The notes beneath the pieces are model-generated. The model was given only the letters and a program-made list of their open reading frames with translations, had not been told where the DNA came from and ran no database searches. 64,000 bases of DNA from Pisolithus tinctorius (Eukaryota > Basidiomycota > Agaricomycetes > Boletales > Pisolithaceae), in the NCBI GenBank assembly GCA_024663395.1, contig JANFAH010000007.1, positions 1,364,001 to 1,428,000 on the forward strand, given 5' to 3'. Below, piece after piece: positions 17,889 to 28,910 of this stretch. A program made the position numbers and the translations under genes. Positions within the stretch are counted from its first letter, which is position 1; each line of letters opens with the position of its first letter.

Positions 17889-19845
17889 GGCAGCACGACG
17901 CCGACAATGATGGTTTATATTTTATGATGATTGTGACAGGCCGTGGACCAGTCTGAGGATATGTGTCCTTGTGTATTTAGAGTATCTAGATTGTCAGCCA
18001 ATACGATGCGCGTCACGATGGGCGCGGCTGTTGTAGGGATGAGAGAGAAGAGGGAAACGAGCGGTTAGTAAAAAATCTTACTACACTTGTGATAGCCACC
18101 ACCTGCAGCGAACAGCTCCACAGACGGTTGCAGAACACAAAACCAGGGTCTTCCGCGCCACCACTTTCCATCGCAGACGTCATCACCTTTCCCTTTCAGG
18201 AGAATTACGTCATCAACCCCCCGCCATGCGAATTCGGGCACAGGGTGCTGGCAAATCTCACTGGCCATTGGCTGGCTGCGATCTTCCGCTGACTAAGCAG
18301 AATTGATTTGGGGTACTTCCACACTCCAACGAGTGCCAGACTGCATGCTGGTGTGGGTACATACTTCTTGTGGACAAATGAGGGTTCTTACGGTGTTTAC
18401 AGGTATACATATTCGGCCGCTGACCCTGTCCAAGTGGCGCGGTTGCCGTACCTATTACTCAACTGGAGACATGACCCATATGTTCACGAGGTAGGTTGCT
18501 CTGTCACTTGCGTGAGTTGAATACATCTTATAGGCGCTACAACAATGACGCGGGTAAGTATCTACGATCCACTCAAGTATTCTTCTTCATTTACTGCACC
18601 TATGGTGGTCTTTGTCGGCGCTCTCCTTACTTCCGCTTTCGCCCCTTTGACCCAATCCAAACCCCTCTATGTGCATTATTTTCTCACCGAAAAAGGAGCT
18701 GGGAATCTGAACTTGCGGGCTGCCAGTTGATTGTGTTCCCATTGTTCGCCTCCACTAGCTAGTGTCTGGCAGTTCAGCCATCCTCAGCATACCTGTGCGA
18801 GAAGGGGTCGTTCAATGCTGTAACCTGGCCAGTGGGGTGCACCAAATTCCTTCCATATCCCAGGCATCCTACTACCACGATAGGCCGATCCTAGTCGATG
18901 TGCATCGTTTCTTGATCAGTCATCATGTCTCTCCAAAGGGAGAGACTTACCACCCGAGCTGCATGTATATTGCCCTTACTTTCCATGACTGACCCTCACT
19001 TTGTCCTCCAGCTATACTTACCAGGTTAGTCTCCATCATCCAGGATATACACATTTGCCCTATATGTTTTTCATGAAAACCGGGAAGTAAGAATACCCGT
19101 TCTAACAGTCCGGTCATCACGGGGCACACCCACTGACTCAGGGTCTGTTCATGCGAGGTTTTAGACACCCATTTAGAGATATGTACAAGCGATGGGCCAA
19201 GGTCGACCGGAAATGTTCACCTATCAGCTGCTTGTCTCAAATAAAAGTTTTACCGAGCCTACTCGCCGCGCAATTCCTGCAAGCACATTCTATGTAAGGG
19301 GGTTAGGAATATGCAATGGCAAGTGAATCAATTATGTGGGAAGTCGTAAGGCAGAAAAGAAGTACTTGGGTAGCTTGGTTCGCTTTGAAGGCTCCTGCAA
19401 ATTCAACCGCAATGACTATGTAGGGGTGCGTACCGGGGTCAACTCATGGCTCAGTGCACCAGTGCTATGTAGTTGTAATGTGTAACAAGTATCGCCATGA
19501 GACGAAATGAGTAAGTGATGTGACTTGATGAAATCATGGTCTTCTGAACCTGGTGCCGTGCAGTGCATTCCAGAGGACAGTTCATCATCGTTGCACTGTC
19601 CCACGTCACCGTCGACGTGCACTGCGACACGGTACACGGTCTCGAGGACCCTGTTTAAGTCGGTAAGAGTATTGCTGTGGGGGTGCCGCATCACGTGGTC
19701 CTTCATTGGCTGGGCAATACGTTAACCGTATTCAAGGTGACCGTTTAACGTAGGCGACAGCCTTAAAGCCAAGCTTGCAACTACGGGCTTTTTTTTTGTT
19801 TTTTTTTTTTTGTTGCTTGACGACTGGCCTTCGAGAAAGTGCGCG
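17889..19845. other. long intergenic region, no gene recognised
   Basis: Nearly 2 kb between two divergent genes. The open frames on both strands are short and show no family motif. One plus-strand frame (18308-18520) ends with a plausible GT donor after DPYVHE but cannot be extended into a product I recognise. The region therefore contains two promoters, one at each end, and otherwise nothing I can support. Confidence 0.4.
19789..19811 (+). promoter_or_regulatory. poly(dT) tract upstream of the UBE3D-like gene
   Basis: Nine T, one G and thirteen T lie 35 bases before the ATG at 19846. Poly(dA:dT) tracts commonly exclude nucleosomes in fungal promoters, so a promoter role is likely, but this is inferred from position and composition only. 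Confidence 0.45.
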
Positions 19846-22800
19846 ATGGCCACCCTCGCTCGTACGGCGGTGCCCAAGGGACTTGACCAAGATGATGCTA
19901 CTCGGTCCCTCCGATACAGCGTACCTTCACCTTTCCCAACCGAACGTCTCATCGATTTAGAGGGTTCCGGTGACGACGAGATTCTCAACGAGTTGGCCGC
20001 CGAGTGCGTTGAGTATGACGTGCCCGAAATTGCTTCTGAGAGACCTTTGGTGAGCTTGCTCTTTGTTAATAATAGTTTGCTTGGCTGATCTATACATCTT
20101 GTGCCATCTTAAATTAATTTGCTACAACAGAAGGATATCCAGCTTTCCATTGCAGCCGTTCAGGAATCATGCCTGACCACTCTCGCAAATCTCCTTTCCG
20201 TCTCTATATCCGTTCAGCCCCCCATTGCACATGAACATTCTATTTCTCTGCGTAGCTCACAAGGCTTACTTGTGCCTGCAATGGCTGCTGTTGAGACGCA
20301 GTCGAACACCAGTGCTTTAGGAGCTCTGGTCCACGCACTTCGAGTCTTGGACGGGATCGCCGACTACGGGGGTTCACACCCTCTTGCTGAGGGAGGAAGC
20401 CGAGACATTGTTCGTGAAGCGACTCTGCTCATGCAACTACACGACCTAGTTGATGCGCACGTGCCTTCAATGCATCGCCATGACGCACACCTCGCACAAG
20501 CCATCGTTGGCCTCTTAACAGACCTTCATCAGCTTTCAACATCGTTTGTCTCAACTCCAGAATTATCACTTTCGTTATCCTCTGGGCAACCCACCTCCCA
20601 ATCATCTCCGCAGTTACCTTCAACACCCGCCACAGAAAATGATCCACATACCGTCTTAACAACTCTGCAAAGGCAGCTCTCTTCCCTCCAACCTAGCAAC
20701 AGCGTTGACGCTTCGACATCCACAGCAACTCCCACCGCCGCACCCGCACAGCACCTGCAGGCGGCTTTACTTTGGGCTCGGATAGACGAACAATTAGCAA
20801 CTGTTGTTGCACTGTGTAAGACACGCGGGTTGGCTAATTCTGATCTACAAATCCCCGATAATACAGACCCATTTTCAGACGCAGCTGCTATTTCCGGAGG
20901 AGTAAAACCTACGGAATCAAATGTGGATGCACCTAGCGTTCCCTCGTTTGACGAAGACCATCTGCCCCCGCAGTATGAATACGAGTACGATGTGGTCCAT
21001 GGCGAACTGCCACCCGCATATGCTACTGATCTTGTCATTGCATGCGGGTCACTTGGCGACCAGAAACAGATGTCGGAGTATCCTCCCGAGAAGGCTTCTG
21101 GGGAATTCAGTGCCCTGTCGCAGAGGGTGTCACATGCGCACCAGTCAACTTCAGTTGATCTCGATCTAGTCACGGGGGCCATCGACCGGTTATACGCGGC
21201 CGCGCCCCAATTGACTAACCAGCGAGTCGAACTCCGGCAGAAGAAGATCGCCCAAATGAAGAAGGCTCAGCGTACAAATAACAAAGGGAAGGCACGCGAG
21301 GTCGCATCTGTTCAGGATCCCGAGCTGGATAAGATGCTTGACTTGCTGGGAAGGGCTAGCTCGCGAGAGATCCCAGATCAAAGTGTCGTTATTGATCCGA
21401 CCCGAAAACCACGAGTAAAGAAGAAACAGGACCTGAAAGAACAGGTGAATATTGACCAAATACTCAGAAACTTCTCACTTAGTGCATCACAGCGTTATAC
21501 ATACATCGAGCATATTGTCCAGCGCTCCACTGCTGGCCGGCTCCACTCGCAAGATGCAACGTCTTCAAGTATTCCATCCCTGACTGTCAATCCTCGGTCA
21601 CAAAATAGTACTGTCACTGAGAATGAGCAGATACGAAGTAATCATTCATTACGGGAGGGTGGTGGCGCGGAGGTGTCCAAAGGTGCTCTAGCAGCACCCG
21701 AAATGAAGTACAGGTCAGACAGCTTAACGGTCCCTACACACAAGGAGTCACGCAGCAGGAGTGCTTCTGCGCCGCATCTTGCATTTTTTAGGTCTATGTC
21801 GTGGGATCGTTCTTACACGGTGAGCTCGACACAAGATTCGCATTCACATGGATCAAAGAATTCTTCATCTTCTGTGAGACGATTTTCAGAGAGGTTCGGG
21901 AGTAAGAGCCGCCCCACCTCGTCGGGAGGCCCAACTATAAGCGGTGAGTTTCTTTTCAAAGGTGTATCGGACTGTTGAAGTATTGATTCATCCCCATAGG
22001 CGCGCTTGATGTCGTGTATATAGCCGAGCATCACGAGACGCTTAAACATGTCCTGGTCTTTGTTTCGCTACCGCGGTCTTTCTCATCAAATGGCAACTTT
22101 AATCTGAGTGGACAGTCGTCCTCATCAGGGACGCTCACAGCCGAGGTTCTCGCTGACATGATCGGTCAAACACGTGGCGACCAGCTCTTGCTGCGACTGT
22201 CTGGAACCCCTTCCCTCCCGCTCGGGCTTCCGGTCTCTGTCACTCCCGGTTTGAAAAATGCCCTCGCGAAGGGTACGCACTGGGAAATTAAGCTCAGTTG
22301 TGCTCAGCGGACCCAGTCGCTCAGTACTCGCAACAGCATGAATGTCACCCCTAGCGAAAACGACGACTCACCATTGCTCTCGGCTTCTCAGCTTACTACC
22401 CTCCTGCCGATATCCTATACTTGTGTATCCTGCCTCCTCCCACTCGTCACTCCGGCTCCAACACAATACCGGGACCTCCCATCCGAGTACTGGGAAGAGC
22501 TCGTTGATGCTTGGATGTGTCACCCTGAGGGGCAGACACTCGCAGATCTTAAGGTGAATATGCGTGGGGGAGCAGGCAAGAGTGGACAGAGTTTTGGCTT
22601 TTGGCCGGCGGAGGGTGAAGCGCTTGTAGGTGGAAGTTACATATTGTTTGAGGGGCGCGCGGTCGTTGGAGGGAATGTAAGGGAAGTCATCACCAGCGTG
22701 AGTCTACTCTTTTATATATTTGTTTCCTGGTTGTTTGGGGTCGATGGACGATTAAGAAGACCGACACCGTTCTTCCACCGGTGCACCCTGTTTTCCCCGC

Positions 22801-23730
22801 TGGAGCCCATGCTGGTTCTAGTGGGGAAAGCATGGGGATTTTCGGTTGATACCAGACGTCCGAGAGTAAGCTACAGCCCTCTTAACAAACTCTTTTCGCC
22901 AAGGACAGTGCAATGAGAGCTACACTTGAGGACACATCTCCTTTTCCCACAATTTGATTTTTGTATCCCTGAATTGGTACTAACGTGTTTGACTGTTAGC
23001 GTGGTGATAGTGCATGTTTGATCCGGTGCCTATGTGGTGCGATCGTCGGGCGGCGGCAAGAACACAAATTGGAGAATGGATCCACCCTGAGGATGTATCG
23101 TTTATCAAAGTATGCTATCCGGCTAATCAGTCCGGCTGCCGAGTAAGTCACTGTTTCACGCTGAATGAGGCCTTGCTAAAATCACTATCTGTGTCCCTGC
23201 AGATGTCCCAAGATTCCAATGTCAGCATTCATAGTCCGCGATATGATTGAACACGTGCAGGCACATGCGACCTACCGCTTTGTACTGTCCGATGAAGAGG
23301 AAGAAAAGCCCAGGATTTTGGTGCGTATATAAGTCCCGCAGTTTCTTCTTCCAGCCTAAATTATACTATCAAGGTTTGGTTGTTCAAGCCGAGAATCCGG
23401 ATATCATATATGCTTTCTTCGCCACTATTCCTGCCGCGAAATGACTCTATCGAGGCGTCCAAGGTGTTGTACAAAATCCTCGGCCCAGATTCGACAACGG
23501 ATATAAAAGAGTGGGTCCTGTAGTTCATATATCAGAACGGTGTTGATTTGACATCTTTCCTTGACAGACTGCTTAACAAGTACCCTGGCTTCCCTCAAGC
23601 TGAGCATTTGTTCTACCCGATGGATGTGTGTAGGAAGTTAGCTGCGTTACTCTCGGAAAGTACGCGCGCGTACCCCGAGAGTCTGCGGACGATGACTGGG
23701 CTGGAGGTAGGCTGGTTGCATCGTGGATAA
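19846..23730 (+). CDS. long protein with C-terminal UBE3D/Ipa1-type (HECT-like, E2-binding) domain
   Basis: Seven exons (19846-20049, 20131-21943, 22000-22697, 23000-23142, 23203-23320, 23374-23510, 23568-23730) sum to 1,091 residues. From about residue 675 the protein matches the E2-binding, HECT-like family of human UBE3D and yeast Ipa1: DVVYIAEHHETLKHVLVF, HWEIKLSCAQ, LPSEYWEELVDAWMCHPE, FWPAEGEALVGGSYILF, CLCGAIVGR, LRMYRLSKYAIRLI, AHATYRFVLSDEEEEKPRIL and a final TGLEVGWLHRG. The family binds ubiquitin-conjugating enzymes and affects mRNA 3'-end processing in yeast. The N-terminal ~670 residues are not part of usual UBE3D proteins (about 350-400 residues). They contain a helical region (residues ~70-170), acidic/Pro-rich stretches, a basic helix (LRQKKIAQMKKAQRTNNKGK) and Ser-rich sequence. 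The 302-base gap between exons 3 and 4 is long for this genome and might hide another exon. A single gene fits the unbroken frame and splicing, but two annotated genes could be argued. Confidence 0.83.
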
Positions 23731-24378
23731 GATCTTAGACCCTGGTAACACCGGAAACCCCGGACGTCACTCTCATTTGCACGTATATTTCTCTTGTTCG
23801 TTCTGGTCTCATTGCGTTACAACTCCGTTCATTTTCATTTCTTTTGGGTTCCGTCTGCACGCATGCATATTTACATTGTATAAAGATTTACCGACACCGG
23901 ATTTTCCACCTCGTAGAATGCACCATATGGTCTCTTTGGAAAAGTATTACATGGTGTGCCATGAAGATTTCTGTGTCCGTGGCGATGAGGCCATCCTTCG
24001 GGCCGACATATCAAGTACTGACATTCAAATGACAGTTTCCAAACCCAAAGCAGTGGCTCGCCTACGGTTTAGTAGTAAGGGTCAATATTCGTTTTCCCCG
24101 TGTGCCTAAGAAAATGTATGTACAGATTACGATGCATGGTGACGACTTGTCCATTATTCCGCTCGGCCACCCCTATGCAGACCTGGCATCTACTAATCTC
24201 GAGTTCAGTAGAGGCCATTCCAGGCAATCCACGTTGAACTCGCATAAGCACTCGGGAATTAGGTATTCTTACAATCATATCCGATAATAGGGACGATGAA
24301 GGCACAGCAACCAGGATATAACTTGAAGTCCATAAAACTGCTAGAATGCGTCAGATAAAACAGCGAACTCCACCATCT
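23731..24378. other. intergenic between two convergent genes
   Basis: Lies between the stop of the UBE3D-like gene (plus) and the stop of the Rud3-like gene (minus). A 128-codon open frame overlaps its start but resembles no family and looks fortuitous. Confidence 0.4.
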
Positions 24379-26271
24379 TCAGGGAACAATTTCCTTCTCC
24401 TTCCCTTTCCTCGAGGGCGGTGGAGATCCCAAGGGTAGACTTGGTGAACTCGCTGCTGCAGCAACGCTCGTTAATGACGCAAGTCGTCTCGTGCCCTTGA
24501 ACCCAGCAGAAGGTGATGCTAGAATATGAGAGGGTGAATGTGAAGGACTGCCCGGTGAAGAAGCATTCGCCCGGACGAAGGGTTTCGTAGGCGTTGTTTG
24601 TGATTCAGAATGTGTCTGTGTCTCGCCTTGATTGGCTTCGGTGAGGAGAAATTCGACCCACAAACGGGAAAACGACTTGCAAAAATTAATGAGATCAGCG
24701 TTGAAGACATGATTGAGAAATATGCTGTCTACATACCTCTGTCTCATCCGTTTTCTCGAGCTCGATAGATTTCCTCCTCGACGGTGAATTAAGGACGTTG
24801 GATGAACGGCTCCAGAGGGACGGCGAGGAATTAGCGCCATTACTTTGCGCACGCTGTAAACCTGCCTTTTCGCGCTCAGCATCGCTCCATGATAATATGG
24901 TTGCCAGTAAAGATAACATCTCGAATCGTTTCGAGTCCGCGCGAGGTGTCGAGAGGAAAGAGAGGAGAACATTAGTGACAAGTTGCCTGTCGACGTTAGT
25001 GTCAGAGGAATTTCTCCGGAGTCGACGAAGGGCCTCTATCAGGTGTTCGTTGAGGATGACGTCTGGGAGAAAACGGTAAATGACACCAAAATCACACGTG
25101 CAGGAACGAAAGCGAACATACTTTGATGTCTGAGTTTCCCTACAATGGCATTCTTCTCCTTCAGTTCTCTTTCTAGTTCCTGTGTTCTCGACGAGCTTGT
25201 CTTGGTCTCTTCCAACTGAAGCTGAGGAACGATACCGAGTTAGTGATTTTAACCAGAAACTCGGCAACAGGCTTACCTCCGCGTCTAATGCACGTCTCTT
25301 ATACTCTGCAAGTGATAACGTGACCTCATCAAGTCGCGACTTGTAGTCTTTTACGGCCTGTTGTAGCTCATGTTCTTTCGCTGAGGGCACTCGAATCGGT
25401 GCATGGAAGGGAGAGAGCGGGAAGGAAGTCGACTGACCTATCTGAAAGTCTTCCAGAACAGACTGTAGATTGGAGGCAGTCAACTTGGCGGCTTCAAGCT
25501 GTGCTAATTCTCGATCTCGGGCCTCGTGTTCTATCTCCAAATCACGCCGAAGGGACTCCACCATCGAGCGCGCCTCATCAGCGGCTACCTTGTCCTGCAT
25601 AGCCGCTTGTTCCCATTCGTCCCTCTCGATACGACACCGTTCAAGCTCACCCATGGTCTCGCGTAGCTCACGTTCCCTTTGGATGGTCTCTTGTGCGTTC
25701 TCGCTAAGTGCCCTACATCGCATAGAATCTAGTTCTCGTGTAGTCCTCTCCGCCTCTTCATGTGAGGCAATAAGCTCAGCTTTGAGGGTCTCTACGGTTG
25801 AGACCAGGTCCTCATTTTGAGCTCCAAGCTGCTGAATCTGCTGTTCCCTCCGATCGAGTTCTTCCTGACCGACTAGATTAAACCAAGGTGCAAAGCATGG
25901 GATCACCAACAAGCACGTACGGCATCCTGCTTAAGCTTGGTACCGAGAGATGTTCGCATGGCAGTGAGTTTGGCGAGGAGGCTATGGTATTGCGTGGACA
26001 GGTTCTCCTTCTCCTCTAATGCTTGTCGGAGCTTCCTTTGCAAAGACTGGCTGTCGTCTCCATTTTCTGGAGTATGGGCGCGGCCATTCATGGCTGGGTG
26101 GGCTGCGGGGGACGACGTGGAGCCTCGCTCGCTGTCCGTGTCGAGAGACGAGCGTTCGTCCATGAGCGCAGCTGAGTTTGTGTGCGACGACGAGGACCGT
26201 CCGTTCAACGGGCGAGTCTGATATGGGGTCGTCCTGAATGCGATGGCGAGCTGCTGAGGCATTCGTGTCAT
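24379..26271 (-). CDS. RUD3: Rud3/GMAP-210-like golgin with GRAB domain
   Basis: A coiled-coil protein expected on the cis-Golgi, tethering vesicles. A Ser/Thr-rich N-terminus (about 80 residues) leads into long heptad-rich coiled coil (LQRKLRQALEEKENLSTQYH through RELKEKNAIVGKLRHQ, about 25080-26100). The decisive part is the GRAB/GRIP-related segment near 24860-25080: NEHLIEALRRLRRNSSDTN, DRQLVTNVLLSFLSTPRAD, SKRFEMLSLLATILSWSDAE, EREKAGL. This is the Arf-GTP-binding region of yeast Rud3. A short exon SFSRLWVEFLL and a Ser/Pro-rich tail ending KGKEKEIVP follow. At least four small introns are needed, two of them in frame. The start is uncertain: ATGs at 26271, 26262 and 26163 are possible, and a further exon upstream (about 26390) cannot be excluded. 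Confidence 0.8.
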
Positions 26272-26671
26272 CGGCGAGGAGAAATAGCGCTGTATTACGT
26301 AATGAGTGCCCCTATGCACCAAGCTCATTCCACGAGTTCTTGGACAAAAGTACGGCCCTGTCGAGCCAACTGACTGCAGAAATGTGACATTGTCCTCATT
26401 GTCCAGAACAAAGAACAGAGGATCGATGTATCAATGAACATTACAGCGGGTGCACGACAAAGACCTCATTTATTGTTCACGTGACCGTCGCATGGTGGAC
26501 GTTGCATTTGAACGCTGAGCTCGTCGTCGATCCCGACAAAGCGAAGAGGAACAAAAGAAACGCGTCTGGGGACAATAAAAGGTCAAGCAGACCAGCCGCT
26601 CACCTGCTTATTGTCCTTGGCCGCCAGCATTGAGTCGATAGCGTCTACTGACCGCCTCTCAGACTTTCCAG
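26272..26671. promoter_or_regulatory. divergent intergenic region of the Rud3-like gene and the gene at 26672
   Basis: About 400 bases separate two head-to-head starts, so both promoters must lie here. No TATA box is convincing. Confidence 0.4.
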
Positions 26672-28503
26672 ATGGACAGCGATAACCATATGCTGGTAGA
26701 CATTCCTGTAGCGGTAGACGAACCAGACGACGTCGTTCGTTGGGTGCCATCACAAACGTCGAACCCAGTCTTGCAGGCACTCATACACCAGGCAGAGCAA
26801 GACAAGAAGAGTGAGTCACATCTTTCCTTCCCTCTCGCCAGCCTATCTCTTCTACTTACTACGATCCACCATCGTTCGTATACCGACACCTGCCAATTAC
26901 AGGTCAACCTTCGCTACCATGTATATCTGAGCCGCTCTGGACTCATACTCTTCCATCCACTACTTCCACTCTTTGGCCCTCGAGCACAGCCCCGCCAACT
27001 TCGCGTGTGTCGTCACTGCCCTCTCTTGGGGACACATCCTTCTTAGTGCCTCCCCGCGAGCCAAGTGGCTCAGACCCCTCGTCCTCTTCGAGCTCCGGAC
27101 GCACCAAAATTTCTTCTTCAGGTGCTCATCGCAAACCCCTTTCGGCTTCTGTAAATCATCCTGCGCGCTCAGGGCGTACAACATCCAAACACGATCCTCT
27201 ATCAAAGCGTCCTAGGTCATCCTCGTACTCCTCTTCTGGCAAGGAAAAGCCCAAGGCGAGTCTTGCTGATCGCGAACAGGATCCAGATGCAGCTGCTTTT
27301 TTGGCACTCCTCAGGGATGTGTCAAAACAACTGGATGACAATGCGAGGAAGAAACAGATTGTTTCCACCAAGCTTAAGGATCAGAGACAACGGGGAGATG
27401 GGGAGGGAGCTGAGACACACCAGTCCTCATTCCGCGGAAGTCACATTCCACCACCTGCCCGGGAGGGGGGGAAAGAAGGGGAGAGAGCGAGAGCAGGCGG
27501 GAGTCACAACTTGTCATTAAATGGCTCGAGTCTGGTCCCGGATACTTCATTCGATACTGTGTCTCTGCGAACGGACCAAAGGCCCGGTGAAACGTTTGGG
27601 GTTCCCTGCCGCAATACCAACGTCCCAGTCAAGTCAACACCTTCCGCCCAGCTCAACTGTAACCCCAGTGGAAGGTCTATGACGAAGTCCGCCACTTCGG
27701 GCTCTCGCACCATAATGAGGGTTTCCAGTATGGACCCCAACGTGCCTTCCCGACGAGACCCTGTGTCCCATACTCGTAACTTAAGCAGGACTACGAGTAC
27801 ATCTACAATTGCTTCAGGTTCCCACCACGAACATGCCGCATACCAGCCAATCACTCCCACTTTTGATCGTCATGCACGAGTCCAAGTGCCAGTGAGCGGT
27901 AACGTTGCCGGGGAACGCCTAAAGCACACCGGTACTGTGATAGAAGATAGCCCTATGGCTGTCGATCCTGACACGAGTTCTGGAAACCGTGCTAATTCGG
28001 ATCACACTATGGATGTTCCATCGTTCCCCCAATCGAAACCATGTCCCAAGGTACCAGATAATTCCAAGCCGCAGCCCGCGACGTGCACTCAACGACCTGC
28101 AGTCGGGCAAGCGCGTTCCACACCCCACCGTCCCCCGGCACTTGGCATGCGACGGCCCGTAATAACTCCTAGTAATGGCCCTGGTAGTGCGTCGGCTTTC
28201 CCATCTCCCTCCCAATACGGTGCCCCGTCACAACCACCGAAAACCACAGCTGTTCCACGGTTTAAGCCACCTCTCCCAAAACCGCCAATTCTGAAGGGCT
28301 CTACTGGGTCTGCTATAAGCAGACCCAGTAGCGTGGTTAATGGGACCAAGAGCGATATCACCCGACTTGGCGTTGGAGCGGGGCCGCGATCCCCGGCCAA
28401 GGTGGCTTGTGTGCCTCCTGAGACGGACCCTGATTCATCATTTGATATATCCTTTGATATGGATGCGGACATGTTAGAGGAGGCCATGCGACCCTATGAT
28501 TGA
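26672..28503 (+). CDS. Ser/Pro-rich protein of unknown function
   Basis: Two exons (26672-26810 and 26903-28503) give 579 residues. I do not recognise the family. The N-terminus is acidic (MDSDNHMLVDIPVAVDEPDD) and followed by a predicted helix (NPVLQALIHQAEQDKK). One further ordered segment is likely around residues 160-195 (DPDAAAFLALLRDVSKQLDD, then ARKKQIVSTKLKDQRQR). The rest is low-complexity Ser/Pro/Thr/Arg-rich sequence with several possible SP/TP phosphorylation sites. The C-terminus is acidic (FDISFDMDADMLEEAMRPYD), a pattern often seen in interaction motifs. A perfect 14 bp inverted repeat lies in the coding sequence at 28301-28331. Confidence 0.7.
28301..28331 (+). repeat. perfect 14 bp inverted repeat (hairpin) in coding sequence
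   Basis: The arm CTACTGGGTCTGCT (28301-28314) and its exact reverse complement (28318-28331) are separated by the three bases ATA. In RNA this would form a 14 bp stem with a 3-base loop near the end of the Ser/Pro-rich gene. It encodes part of a Ser/Gly/Arg-rich stretch, so the protein does not obviously demand it. Confidence 0.85.
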
Positions 28504-28910
28504 TGGAGGTACTAACGGTCTACTGACGGTGCGAGTGGGCTGGAATTATACATCAGAAATACTTACAAGTTACACTATGCAATTGTTGACGTATTCCATA
28601 CTATACTCGCTTCTAAAGGGATAGTTTCCCTACTTAGTTCTCCTTGCCAGCATTATAGATCATGACGGTCCTCAGGCGGGTCGCTTGGTGAGACGCGACC
28701 CACACTAGCTTGTAGCGAGGTTATGCTGGATTTGTAACAGGCTATTTCCTGGTAGGTCTAGGTTGCAATCTAGTGATAGGACTTGCTTTCTGCAGTCCGC
28801 GACCATATCTTGCAAAAGTAGGACGCGTGGTCTGCCAGCATTGCCAGGCCTCACCAATTCCCTCTGGCCGCGTGTTTCAGGCAGAACTCACGCAGACAGC
28901 GAGACCAGGA
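28504..28910. other. intergenic, promoter side of the F-box-like gene
   Basis: About 400 bases between two plus-strand genes. An in-frame upstream extension of the F-box-like gene to 28773 is open, but its sequence is not family-like, so I start that gene at 28911. Confidence 0.4.

Noticed and set aside
18308..18520. Open frame with a plausible splice donor
   Set aside because: No downstream exon extends it sensibly and it matches no family I know.
20529..21182. 217-codon minus-strand frame
   Set aside because: Lies entirely opposite exon 2 of the UBE3D-like gene and reflects its codon bias.
23723..24109. 128-codon frame after the UBE3D-like gene
   Set aside because: Overlaps the stop of that gene and has no conserved motif or plausible splicing.
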